Under the pieces are notes generated by a model that saw nothing but the letters and a program-made list of their open reading frames with translations, was not told the DNA's origin and made no database searches. DNA of 5,577 nucleotides from Verrucomicrobiota bacterium. GTDB lineage: Bacteria > Verrucomicrobiota > Lentisphaeria > Victivallales > Victivallaceae. The position numbers and the translations under genes were made by a program. Shown piece after piece: positions 1 to 5,532 of this stretch (its first letter is position 1; every line of letters starts with the position of its first letter). Where the stretch lies: assembly GCA_023459755.1 (NCBI GenBank), contig JAEWSS010000125.1, forward strand, positions 1 to 5,577, in the 5' to 3' direction.

Positions 1-310
1 TGTTCAGACTGATTTTATCCGCGCCGTTGTTCAGCAGTTCACGCATGTCCCCGACGCTGCGGATGCCGCCGCCGACCGTCAATGGAATGAAGATTTGCGA
101 CGCGGTGCGACGAACCACATCCACCATGGTGTGTCGATGGTCGCTCGACGCGGTAATATCAAGAAACACCAGCTCGTCTGCGCCCTGTTTGTCATAAGCC
201 CGGGCGACTTCAACCGGATCTCCGGCGTCAATCAAATTGACGAAATTAACCCCCTTGACCACACGGCCGGAGGTTACGTCAAGACATGGGATGATCCGTT
301 TTGCCAGCAT
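1..310 (-). CDS. hisF: Imidazole glycerol phosphate synthase cyclase subunit HisF (partial, N-terminal 103 residues)
   Basis: HisF is the cyclase half of the cytoplasmic HisH-HisF complex. It uses ammonia delivered by the HisH glutaminase to convert PRFAR into imidazole glycerol phosphate and AICAR, linking histidine and purine synthesis. Read on the minus strand from the ATG at 310, the protein opens with [12 protein letters not shown] and continues with [16 protein letters not shown] and the phosphate-binding-type loop LTVGGGIR, all hallmarks of HisF. The catalytic Asp11 (in CLDV), Lys19 and Asp51 are in place. The second catalytic Asp, near residue 130 in the family, lies beyond the window. 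HisF is usually about 250 residues, so roughly 60% is missing off the left edge. The start is the canonical family start, with a purine-rich GGAAAG just upstream (314-319). The gene diverges from the DUF4855 gene and is apparently first in its own leftward transcript. Confidence 0.97.
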   Translation of the reverse strand, partial: MLAKRIIPCLDVTSGRVVKGVNFVNLIDAGDPVEVARAYDKQGADELVFLDITASSDHRHTMVDVVRRTASQIFIPLTVGGGIRSVGDMRELLNNGADKISLN

Positions 311-341
311 TATCTTTCCAATCGTTTTTTACAATCTTTAT

Positions 342-369
342 AAGATAGCCCGAAAACCGTTATTTTCAA
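342..369 (-). promoter_or_regulatory. Candidate sigma70-like promoter for hisF
   Basis: On the minus strand a -35-like TTGAAA (369-364, 5/6 to consensus) is followed after 16 bp by TATCTT (347-342, 4/6). A second AT-rich box, TATAAA, lies slightly downstream but would need a 21-bp spacer. The position, about 32 bp upstream of the hisF ATG, is reasonable. The boxes are imperfect, so this is a consensus-matching inference only. Confidence 0.4.
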
Positions 370-374
370 GCGGC

Positions 375-413
375 AACGGTGTTTTAATCGTTGCAAAATG
401 ACCGATCACCGTT
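375..413. repeat. Operator-like inverted repeat AACGGTG/CACCGTT in the divergent promoter region
   Basis: AACGGTG (375-381) and its exact reverse complement CACCGTT (407-413) flank 25 bp that include the proposed -35 box of the rightward promoter. Inside, TTTT and AAAA runs are also roughly symmetric. A further ACCGTTAT copy lies at 356-363 and repeats exactly at 408-415, so the same half-site occurs three times within 60 bp. This layout is typical of a regulator binding region, but no regulator gene is in the window and the family cannot be assigned. Confidence 0.35.
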
Positions 414-420
414 ATATTAT
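391..420 (+). promoter_or_regulatory. Candidate promoter of the four-gene plus-strand operon
   Basis: TTGCAA (391-396, 4/6 to the -35 consensus) is followed after 18 bp by TATTAT (415-420, 5/6 to the -10 consensus). An overlapping TATATT at 413-418 would give a 16-bp spacer. Transcription would start near 427, leaving a leader of roughly 30 nt before the DUF4855 gene. It lies inside and next to the AACGGTG/CACCGTT repeat, so a bound regulator could occlude it. Confidence 0.45.
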
Positions 421-446
421 ATAAATTTTTTAATCAGAAAAACAAT

Positions 447-451
447 GGAGG
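447..451 (+). promoter_or_regulatory. Strong Shine-Dalgarno site of the DUF4855 gene
   Basis: A perfect GGAGG sits 7 nt before the ATG at 459 and decides that start. An ATG at 445 overlaps the site but is out of frame with the gene. Confidence 0.85.
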
Positions 452-458
452 TTATCCA

Positions 459-2612
459 ATGTCATATCCGTCACTTACCGATGCAGGGTTCCACCACTGC
501 GCACTGATCTATGAACAGCCGCCTCGAACCGCCAACACCTTCCGGCATTATGTCGCAAAAATCGTTGACGGCCGACCGGAGCCGCAATGGGGATTCGACG
601 CTTTTTTGTTCCTGACGCACAACGTGCGCGGCATGAATACCGAAATCAACGAAATCACCATGGACGACTTCCAGGCGATTATCGAGCAGTATTTTGCGCC
701 GGGGTATAATTTGGACGCACTTGACGCCGCCATCGACAAAGTCGCCGGAGAACTTGGCGTCAAGCCGCCGTCGAAACGAAAAATCATCATTATGATCCCC
801 TGGCTGAATCCGGAAGTTACCGAATTCGGAACAATTAACGGCAAAAACGTGTCGCTGGCCACCGGCAGCGGACGAGACAAAGCGGTGGAATGGTACGTCG
901 ATCAGGTGCAAAAACGGTTCTCCGAGCGGTTCAAACATCTGGAGCTGTGGGGCTTCTACTGGATGCGCGAAAATATTTCAGGAACACCGGAGAACGTTCG
1001 CGCCGCGGCGGAAATCATTCACCGTCACAACCTGAAACTGCTGTGGATACCATATTATCTGGCCGACGGATTCGACCGCTGGCGCGAATACGGCGTGGAC
1101 GTCGCCATCATGCAGAGCAATTACGTCTTCAACTGCGCCGACACCGGTGGCAACGCCCGGGCAAACCGGCTGGTCGCCAACGCAACACGCTGTCGCCGAT
1201 ACGGTCTGGGCTTTGAGATTGAACTGTTCAACTCCTATCGGCTGACTCCGGAGCAGCAGCACTTTTTCCTGCGAACCCTGGAATGCGGCGGCTCCGAACA
1301 CCTCGGATATCAACATGCGCCGACCGCCTACTATCTCGGCGGAGCACTGGAACTTTATGCGTCACCCGATCCGAAGATGCGCCGCATATACCAGGCAATG
1401 TGCGACTATATAGCCGGCCGCCAGATCACCGAACCGCGCCCCGACCACTGGACTATCCGGCGCAATGGCGGAACCATGACTGCGGAATGTGTGCTTGATC
1501 AACCGCTGGAACGCGGCAATGTCGATGTTTTTTTCAATGAAACCGGCGAAGTCTGGCACGGGACCGCCCGACTTTACGCCGACGGCCGGCCGGCCGGCTG
1601 GGCGGTGCGCACAAACGCCAATCCGGATGAACTTGAGTTTCAGGCGCTGACGATTCCGGTCGATTGCGGTGGCCGACCGGCCTCACAACTGCGGCTTGAG
1701 ATCACCGGCGGCGTGCCGGACATCTCGGACATCGTTCTGGAACACAACACAAATCCGGTGGATCACGACGCGCAGTTTTCCGCTCCGCGGCCGGAGCAGC
1801 TGGAAGGCCTTGAAACTGCGATCACCGGCGGTGGTTCCGGACTGATGCGTTTTCTTTACGGTCAGCACACCGAAGCGGTTCGGCGGTTTTCGCTGGAACA
1901 ACCGGCGGGTTGCGACCGGATCGTCGCAACCTGTGTCAATCCGGCGCAGTCGGCCGCGCTTCTGCTGTCGAGTCACAAAAGCTTCGCCGCCGCGTCCGGG
2001 TGCGGCCCCCTGCCCGATGACACGATCACCGTTCCGGCGGTTATCCGCAACGGAAAAATGATATTCGACCTGCCGCACGAGCTGGACCTTGGAGAGTTTT
2101 CCATCTGTCTGCAATTCAGCGGATATGCCGGACTGGGAAAAATTGAACTTTTCAGCAACGGTCGCCGCGTCAACTCGGTTATCCGCGGAGAATGGCACCC
2201 CGGAACGCTGAATCAGGGCGGCGAATATTATGATGACGGCATCGTTGCAACCACCGGCGTTGTGCCTCAAAACCTGAATGGAATGACCGGGTGGCTCGGC
2301 GGCGGCGAACGGGAAATCACGATTGACTTGGAAACCATGAGACCGTCCGGCACGCTGATGATCGGCTTTTTTTACAGCGCACTGCAAAAAGTGGCACTGC
2401 CGGAACGGCTCGAAGCGTGCACGTCTGAAGACGGCGTCAGCTGGAGCCGCTGGAGGGCCGCCCTGCTGCCGTCTGAAAATGAAGTGCGCAACATTCTGCG
2501 ACTGGCGCCGGCCGAGGTAAAATTCGACGCTCCGGCCAGATATGTCAAATTGAGAATCACCGCAAAAAACAAGCGCGGCACGCTTACACTGCTGAAATAC
2601 ATCTGCGGATAA
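459..2612 (+). CDS. DUF4855-family protein with C-terminal beta-sandwich/discoidin-like segments
   Basis: This 717-residue protein has no experimentally assigned function that I can name. Residues about 10-310 resemble the DUF4855 family, which looks like a TIM-barrel, glycoside-hydrolase-like fold: CALIYE (14-19), FDAFLFL (46-52), [11 protein letters not shown] (108-118), [12 protein letters not shown] (161-172), [12 protein letters not shown] (194-205), [11 protein letters not shown] (215-225) and GFEIELFN (251-258). Glu171, Glu253 and Glu255 are conspicuous acidic candidates for an active site, which is inference. Residues about 330-580 look beta-rich and unassigned. Residues about 588-716 resemble an F5/8-type C (discoidin/CBM32-like) domain: [17 protein letters not shown], a [10 protein letters not shown] stretch and RYVKLRI near the end. 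There is no N-terminal signal peptide or membrane segment, so it appears cytoplasmic, which is odd for a carbohydrate-binding architecture. It is first in the operon, with a strong ribosome binding site. A role in glycan metabolism is plausible but unproven. Confidence 0.8.
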   Translation: MSYPSLTDAGFHHCALIYEQPPRTANTFRHYVAKIVDGRPEPQWGFDAFLFLTHNVRGMNTEINEITMDDFQAIIEQYFAPGYNLDALDAAIDKVAGELGVKPPSKRKIIIMIPWLNPEVTEFGTINGKNVSLATGSGRDKAVEWYVDQVQKRFSERFKHLELWGFYWMRENISGTPENVRAAAEIIHRHNLKLLWIPYYLADGFDRWREYGVDVAIMQSNYVFNCADTGGNARANRLVANATRCRRYGLGFEIELFNSYRLTPEQQHFFLRTLECGGSEHLGYQHAPTAYYLGGALELYASPDPKMRRIYQAMCDYIAGRQITEPRPDHWTIRRNGGTMTAECVLDQPLERGNVDVFFNETGEVWHGTARLYADGRPAGWAVRTNANPDELEFQALTIPVDCGGRPASQLRLEITGGVPDISDIVLEHNTNPVDHDAQFSAPRPEQLEGLETAITGGGSGLMRFLYGQHTEAVRRFSLEQPAGCDRIVATCVNPAQSAALLLSSHKSFAAASGCGPLPDDTITVPAVIRNGKMIFDLPHELDLGEFSICLQFSGYAGLGKIELFSNGRRVNSVIRGEWHPGTLNQGGEYYDDGIVATTGVVPQNLNGMTGWLGGGEREITIDLETMRPSGTLMIGFFYSALQKVALPERLEACTSEDGVSWSRWRAALLPSENEVRNILRLAPAEVKFDAPARYVKLRITAKNKRGTLTLLKYICG

Positions 2613-2616
2613 GAAA

Positions 2617-3129
2617 ATGGACAACGTCACAGCAGTTATCGGAGACATCACAAAACTTGAAGTCGATGCGATCGTCAATGCGGCCAACTGTTCGCTTCTG
2701 GGCGGCGGCGGCGTGGACGGGGCGATTCACCGCGCCGCCGGTCATGAACTTTTGGCGGCATGCCGACTCCTCGGCGGCTGTCCGACCGGCGAAGCGAAAA
2801 TAACTTCAGGCTACCGGCTGCCGGCTAAATTTGTGATCCACACGCCCGGTCCGATCTGGCGCGGCGGCAATGAGAATGAGGCGGCGTTGTTGAGAAACTG
2901 TTATCTTAATTCGCTGAAAGCGGCCGCCGACCTCAAATGCCGGTCGGTGGCGTTTCCATGCATCAGCGCCGGAGTTTACCGGTTCCCGAAGCAGGAGGCG
3001 GCGGCGATCGCGGTTGAAGTCGTGCGGTCATGGCATGAAGAGTTTCCTCAAACTGTGATATTCTGCTGTTTTTCCGCCGACAATCTGGAAATATACCAAA
3101 ATTTGTTAAACCGGAGCTGCGGAATATGA
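2617..3129 (+). CDS. Macrodomain protein, O-acetyl-ADP-ribose deacetylase / ADP-ribosyl hydrolase (YmdB/MacroD type)
   Basis: This single-domain 170-residue macrodomain has the usual length for the stand-alone YmdB/MacroD class. Such enzymes bind ADP-ribose and hydrolyse O-acetyl-ADP-ribose or mono-ADP-ribosyl esters in the cytoplasm. Visible motifs in order are GDIT (9-12), DAIVNAAN (17-24), [12 protein letters not shown] (27-38), [12 protein letters not shown] (58-69), [10 protein letters not shown] (72-81) and the second loop ISAGVYRFP (116-124). Asn24 and Asp34 match the positions of the YmdB catalytic or substrate-binding Asn and Asp. The second loop has Arg122 where most relatives have Gly, and Ala118 where many have Thr. 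The gene starts 4 nt after the DUF4855 stop; its weak ribosome site (GGA, 2607-2609) lies inside the end of that gene. Its own stop overlaps the next start (ATGA), so the two are translationally coupled. The family call is firm, but the in vivo substrate (acetyl-ADP-ribose, protein, RNA or DNA adducts) is unknown. Confidence 0.95.
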   Translation: MDNVTAVIGDITKLEVDAIVNAANCSLLGGGGVDGAIHRAAGHELLAACRLLGGCPTGEAKITSGYRLPAKFVIHTPGPIWRGGNENEAALLRNCYLNSLKAAADLKCRSVAFPCISAGVYRFPKQEAAAIAVEVVRSWHEEFPQTVIFCCFSADNLEIYQNLLNRSCGI

Positions 3130-3737
3130 GATACAACGTCACGCCGGAAGATAACGCGGCGCTTTGTCGGCAGGCGCCGGAATTTGCGGAGATTGTCTCA
3201 CTTCGCCCGGAATCAGGGTTTGAATGCGCCGAAGACCTGTTTGCGGCATTGGTGCAAAGCATAGTGTCGCAACAGCTTGCGTTGGCGGCGGCCGACGCGA
3301 TTCTGGCACGGTTGGAAAAACTGCTCGGTGTCATTGCGCCGGAAGAGCTTCAAAAAAGCACGGACGAAGAACTGCGAAAATGCGGTCTGTCGTTACGCAA
3401 GATAAATTATCTGCGCGGCATAGCCGACGCCGCACTGTCCGGGAAACTCGACTTTTCAGCACTTCATAATCTGACGGACAACGAGGTCAAAGCCGAATTG
3501 GTCAAACTCAAAGGCGTCGGAGAATGGACGGCTGAGATGATTCTGATTTTTGCGCTCGGCCGCCGCGATGTTCTGAGCGTCAAGGATCTCGGCATCCGGC
3601 GCGGACTGATGATGCTCCACAATCTCGAAGAGCTTGCCGAATCGGAGGTTGCACAATATCGGCAGCGTTATTCTCCGTACGGCACATTGGCATCGCTTTA
3701 CCTGTGGAAAATCAAGGACGGCGGACTGCGCCGCTGA
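3126..3737 (+). CDS. HhH-GPD DNA-3-methyladenine glycosylase (AlkA/Mag family)
   Basis: This 203-residue base-excision repair enzyme would cut the N-glycosidic bond of alkylated purines, leaving an abasic site. In order: SIVSQQLA (45-52) is the conserved helix of AlkA/Mag proteins, [11 protein letters not shown] (90-100) is typical, and [16 protein letters not shown] (125-140) is the helix-hairpin-helix that grips the DNA backbone. [13 protein letters not shown] (148-160) carries the catalytic Asp154, and a YSPYG...LYLWK ending closes the fold. It lacks the N-terminal TBP-like domain of E. coli AlkA (282 aa) and so matches the short, single-domain Mag1-like forms. Relatives usually read FP..DLG before the catalytic Asp; here it is LSVKDLG, so substrate range may differ. 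GGAG at 3113-3116 gives a 9-nt-spaced ribosome site inside the macrodomain gene, and the ATGA overlap implies coupled translation. Confidence 0.93.
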   Translation: MRYNVTPEDNAALCRQAPEFAEIVSLRPESGFECAEDLFAALVQSIVSQQLALAAADAILARLEKLLGVIAPEELQKSTDEELRKCGLSLRKINYLRGIADAALSGKLDFSALHNLTDNEVKAELVKLKGVGEWTAEMILIFALGRRDVLSVKDLGIRRGLMMLHNLEELAESEVAQYRQRYSPYGTLASLYLWKIKDGGLRR

Positions 3738-3745
3738 AGAAGAAC

Positions 3746-3750
3746 AAGGA
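3746..3750 (+). promoter_or_regulatory. Shine-Dalgarno site that fixes the SDR start
   Basis: AAGGA lies 7 nt before the ATG at 3758. An in-frame ATG at 3704 lies within the glycosylase gene, has no comparable site, and would add 18 charged residues foreign to the SDR family. The 3758 start is therefore preferred. Confidence 0.75.
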
Positions 3751-3757
3751 CAGAAGA

Positions 3758-4516
3758 ATGAAATCACTGCAAAATAAAGTTGCGATAGTCACCGGAGGCG
3801 CAAAAGGAATCGGAGAGGCGACGGTTCGCCGGTTTGCCGCAGACGACGCGGCGGCGGTAATTATCGCCGACATCGACGCGACCAACGGGGAACGACTTGC
3901 CGCCGAACTTCCCAATGTTCATTTTATCTCATGCGATGTGGCCAAGGAATACGATATTCTTAACGTCATTGCCTTCGTCGACAAAACGTTCGGACGACTG
4001 GACATTTTAGTCAATGACGCCGCCTGGCAATTGAACAAGCCGCTGCTGGAAACCACCACCCATGAATTTGAAGCGGTCATGAATGTGAACGTCACCGGAA
4101 CTTTCACATTTATGCGCGAGGCGGCCAAGTATATGATCGGCAAGAATATTCAAGGAGCGATAGTAAATTTCTCATCGACTTTTGCAGTCGTCGGCTCGCC
4201 GGGCTATCTGGCCTATCATGCCAGCAAAGGCGCCATTTCGTCACTGACCCGCGCCGCCGCCATCGCTTTGCTTCCGCATAATATCCGGGTAAACGCTGTG
4301 GCGCCGGGGTCAACCGACACGCCGGGACTCCATGACGGCGCCCGCGACACCGGAGACGAAGCCCAAGGTCTTGCCTCGTTTCTTGCGCTTCAGCCGTTAA
4401 AGCGCTTCGGCAGACCGGAGGAGATCGCCGCCGTGGTGCGATTTCTGGTTGATGACGACGCCGCCTACATGCGAGGCGCCACCGTAATGGCCGACGGCGG
4501 CTACACCATCATATAG
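3758..4516 (+). CDS. Short-chain dehydrogenase/reductase (SDR), classical type
   Basis: This 252-residue classical SDR is a cytoplasmic NAD(P)-dependent oxidoreductase of the length typical for the family. The cofactor-binding motif TGGAKGIG is at 12-19. Asp38 at the end of the second strand (VIIAD) favours NAD(H) over NADP(H). The structural motif usually NNAG reads NDAA here (86-89). The catalytic tetrad is Asn111, Ser140, Tyr153 and Lys157 (YHASK), followed by the PGSTDTPG loop (183-190), the RFGRPEEIA motif (216-224) and a closing DGGYT. These features also occur in glucose dehydrogenases, 3-oxoacyl-ACP reductases and sugar or polyol dehydrogenases, and the substrate cannot be told from sequence alone. 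It follows the glycosylase stop by 20 nt and is probably last in the operon. It ends in a tandem in-frame TAG TAA. Neighbourhood with the DUF4855 protein weakly suggests a sugar-type substrate. Confidence 0.94.
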   Translation: MKSLQNKVAIVTGGAKGIGEATVRRFAADDAAAVIIADIDATNGERLAAELPNVHFISCDVAKEYDILNVIAFVDKTFGRLDILVNDAAWQLNKPLLETTTHEFEAVMNVNVTGTFTFMREAAKYMIGKNIQGAIVNFSSTFAVVGSPGYLAYHASKGAISSLTRAAAIALLPHNIRVNAVAPGSTDTPGLHDGARDTGDEAQGLASFLALQPLKRFGRPEEIAAVVRFLVDDDAAYMRGATVMADGGYTII

Positions 4517-4534
4517 TAAACCGTATTGGCCATG

Positions 4535-4579
4535 AAAAAATTTGACGGTGAATACGTTAAGCATGTAAACACCGTCAAA
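4535..4579 (-). terminator. Intrinsic terminator, leftward (tpx transcript)
   Basis: TTTGACGGTG (4541-4550) and CACCGTCAAA (4570-4579) form a perfect 10-bp stem with a 19-nt loop. On the minus strand the stem is followed at once by six T residues (the A-run at 4535-4540 on the plus strand). On the plus strand no T-run follows, so it works in the tpx direction. It lies about 145 nt past the tpx stop codon. Confidence 0.6.
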
Positions 4580-4600
4580 CTGCGCCGCACGCCACTTTGC

Positions 4601-4697
4601 CGCCATAGTCCAGAGGTTGAACGGTTTCAGTATAAAAACGTTGAAAAAACTTTCAAATAACCGTTCAAGTATTTTGCCGTTTTATGGCGCGGACTAT
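4601..4697. repeat. Nested inverted repeats in the convergent intergenic region
   Basis: Three nested palindromes share one centre: CGCCATA (4601-4607) with TATGGCG (4683-4689), TTGAACGGTT (4617-4626) with AACCGTTCAA (4659-4668), and TTGAAA (4641-4646) with TTTCAA (4651-4656). An alternative outer arm, ATAGTCC (4605-4611), pairs with GGACTAT (4691-4697). Arms are exact. The region could form a long, interrupted hairpin in RNA from either strand. No copy is seen elsewhere in the window. Confidence 0.6.
4617..4675 (+). terminator. Possible weak terminator of the plus-strand operon
   Basis: The 10-bp stem TTGAACGGTT/AACCGTTCAA, with a small inner stem in its 32-nt loop, is followed on the plus strand by GTATTTTG, a short T-run offset by three bases. 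On the minus strand no T-run follows. It lies about 100 nt after the SDR stop and is the only terminator-like structure in that direction. The large loop and poor T-tract make it a weak case. Confidence 0.35.
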
Positions 4698-4723
4698 CAA
4701 AGACTCAGGCCGAAAACGACGAA

Positions 4724-5230
4724 TTAAGCCAACGCCTTAAGCGCCGCATCGTAATCAGGTTCGGTCGTTATCTCCGGAACCATTTCCGAATAGATCACCT
4801 TTCCGGTCTCGTCAACCACCACCACCGCCCGGGCCAGAAGACCGCTCAACGGACCGTCGCTCATCAACACGCCATAGTCTTTACCGAACGACGAGGCATA
4901 ATGGAAATCGGAAAGAGTTTTAACATTTTTTATTCCTTCGGCGGCGCAAAAACGACTCTGCGCAAACGGCAGATCTTTTGATATGCAAAGCACCAAAGTA
5001 TTTTTCATTTGAGCGGCGAGTTGATTAAACTTGCGCACCGTAAGCGAACAAACCGAAGTGTCAATACTCGGAAAAATATTGAGCAGCAGACGCTTACCGG
5101 CGCCATCCGCCAAAGAAAAATGCGAAAGGTCGCCGCCGATCAACGAAAAAGCCGGTGCTTTTTCTCCGACCGCGATAAATTTCCCAGCCACATGCACCAC
5201 ATTTCCCTGAAACTTTGTCGTATTTTCCAT
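4724..5230 (-). CDS. tpx: Thiol peroxidase Tpx (atypical 2-Cys peroxiredoxin)
   Basis: Tpx reduces hydrogen peroxide and organic hydroperoxides, with its disulfide re-reduced by thioredoxin. The 168-residue product equals the usual family length and aligns end to end with E. coli Tpx: FQGN (7-10), [14 protein letters not shown] (48-61), VRKFNQLA (65-72), [16 protein letters not shown] (80-95), [18 protein letters not shown] (124-141) and [12 protein letters not shown] (153-164). Cys61 is the peroxidatic and Cys95 the resolving cysteine; Thr58 and Arg134 complete the active site. The ATG at 5230 is chosen because GGAGA lies 5 nt upstream and the protein then starts like its relatives. A TTG at 5272 would add 14 residues and lies almost at the predicted transcription start. 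No signal peptide is seen, so it is cytoplasmic here. It is a single-gene unit, convergent with the SDR operon. Confidence 0.98.
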   Translation of the reverse strand: MENTTKFQGNVVHVAGKFIAVGEKAPAFSLIGGDLSHFSLADGAGKRLLLNIFPSIDTSVCSLTVRKFNQLAAQMKNTLVLCISKDLPFAQSRFCAAEGIKNVKTLSDFHYASSFGKDYGVLMSDGPLSGLLARAVVVVDETGKVIYSEMVPEITTEPDYDAALKALA

Positions 5231-5235
5231 AATTT

Positions 5236-5240
5236 TCTCC
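5236..5240 (-). promoter_or_regulatory. Shine-Dalgarno site of tpx
   Basis: GGAGA on the minus strand lies 5 nt before the ATG at 5230 and supports that start over the upstream in-frame ATG and TTG codons. Confidence 0.75.
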
Positions 5241-5392
5241 ATGTTACGCCATTGTGCTTTCATATTACTCAAGGCTCTATCAATATATCCTTTTATTCAA
5301 ATAAAATCAAGACCGACATAGCCAACCGTTAAAATAAAATATCAGCCTCACATACTCCACTGAAAAAGTTTTCCAGATTCACATGTTACGCC
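5240..5392 (-). repeat. 11-bp direct repeat upstream of tpx; otherwise gene-free stretch
   Basis: GGCGTAACATG (minus strand) occurs in the tpx leader at 5250-5240 and again, exactly, at 5392-5382. The stretch 5231-5532 between tpx and the right-edge gene otherwise holds the tpx promoter, a terminator, and a 7-codon open frame (5402-5379, MFFRRNM then TGA) with a decent AGAGGA site 4 nt upstream. No conventional gene or known RNA motif is recognised there. Confidence 0.4.
5282..5310 (-). promoter_or_regulatory. Sigma70-like promoter of tpx
   Basis: On the minus strand TTGATT (5310-5305, 4/6) and TATATT (5287-5282, 5/6) are separated by exactly 17 bp of AT-rich DNA. Transcription would begin near 5275, giving a leader of about 45 nt. 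No clear oxidative-stress operator is recognised. Confidence 0.65.
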
Positions 5393-5476
5393 GGAAAAAC
5401 ATGCAATCCTCTTGATTGTTTTCAGCAAATACCAACATCTTTGACAAACGATGCCGCAAAATTCAATCAGTGCAGT

Positions 5477-5509
5477 AAAAAGCCCCGCCCGGAATTCCGG
5501 ACGGGGCTT
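5477..5509 (-). terminator. Strong intrinsic terminator of the right-edge gene
   Basis: Minus-strand RNA forms a 13-pair GC-rich stem (AAGCCCCGUCCGG with CCGGGCGGGGCUU) around an AAUU loop, followed directly by further U residues. One position is a G.U wobble in this orientation but a C-A mismatch on the plus strand, which agrees with leftward function. It begins 23 nt after the stop codon at 5533-5535. Confidence 0.9.
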
Positions 5510-5532
5510 CGACTTATTCAGTCAACTGAGGC

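Noticed and set aside
95..343. Plus-strand 82-codon frame over the hisF region
   Set aside because: The minus strand encodes unmistakable HisF with catalytic residues, so this is its shadow.
1583..1594. GGCCGGCCGGCC-like run in the DUF4855 gene
   Set aside because: It is explained by Gly/Arg/Pro codons in a GC-rich coding region; no repeat unit extends beyond it.
1683..2687. 334-codon open frame on the minus strand, antisense to the DUF4855 gene
   Set aside because: It has no recognisable domain, is rich in Arg, Gln and Phe in a low-complexity way typical of a complementary-frame shadow, and lies wholly opposite a convincing coding region with strong family motifs.
3704..3757. N-terminal extension of the SDR from an ATG at 3704
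   Set aside because: It lies inside the glycosylase gene, adds non-family residues, and lacks the AAGGA site that precedes the ATG at 3758.
4724..5272. Longer Tpx from the TTG at 5272
   Set aside because: The predicted transcription start is near 5275, so this start would have almost no leader, and the extra 14 residues do not match the family, whereas the ATG at 5230 has a good ribosome site.
5009..5332. Plus-strand 107-codon frame over tpx and its promoter
   Set aside because: It is antisense to Tpx, its Lys/Arg-rich sequence has no family resemblance, and no ribosome binding site was noted.
5441..5469. Perfect TTGACA box on the plus strand
   Set aside because: At 17-bp spacing the -10 position reads CAATCA, and no plus-strand gene follows, so it is likely a chance match.
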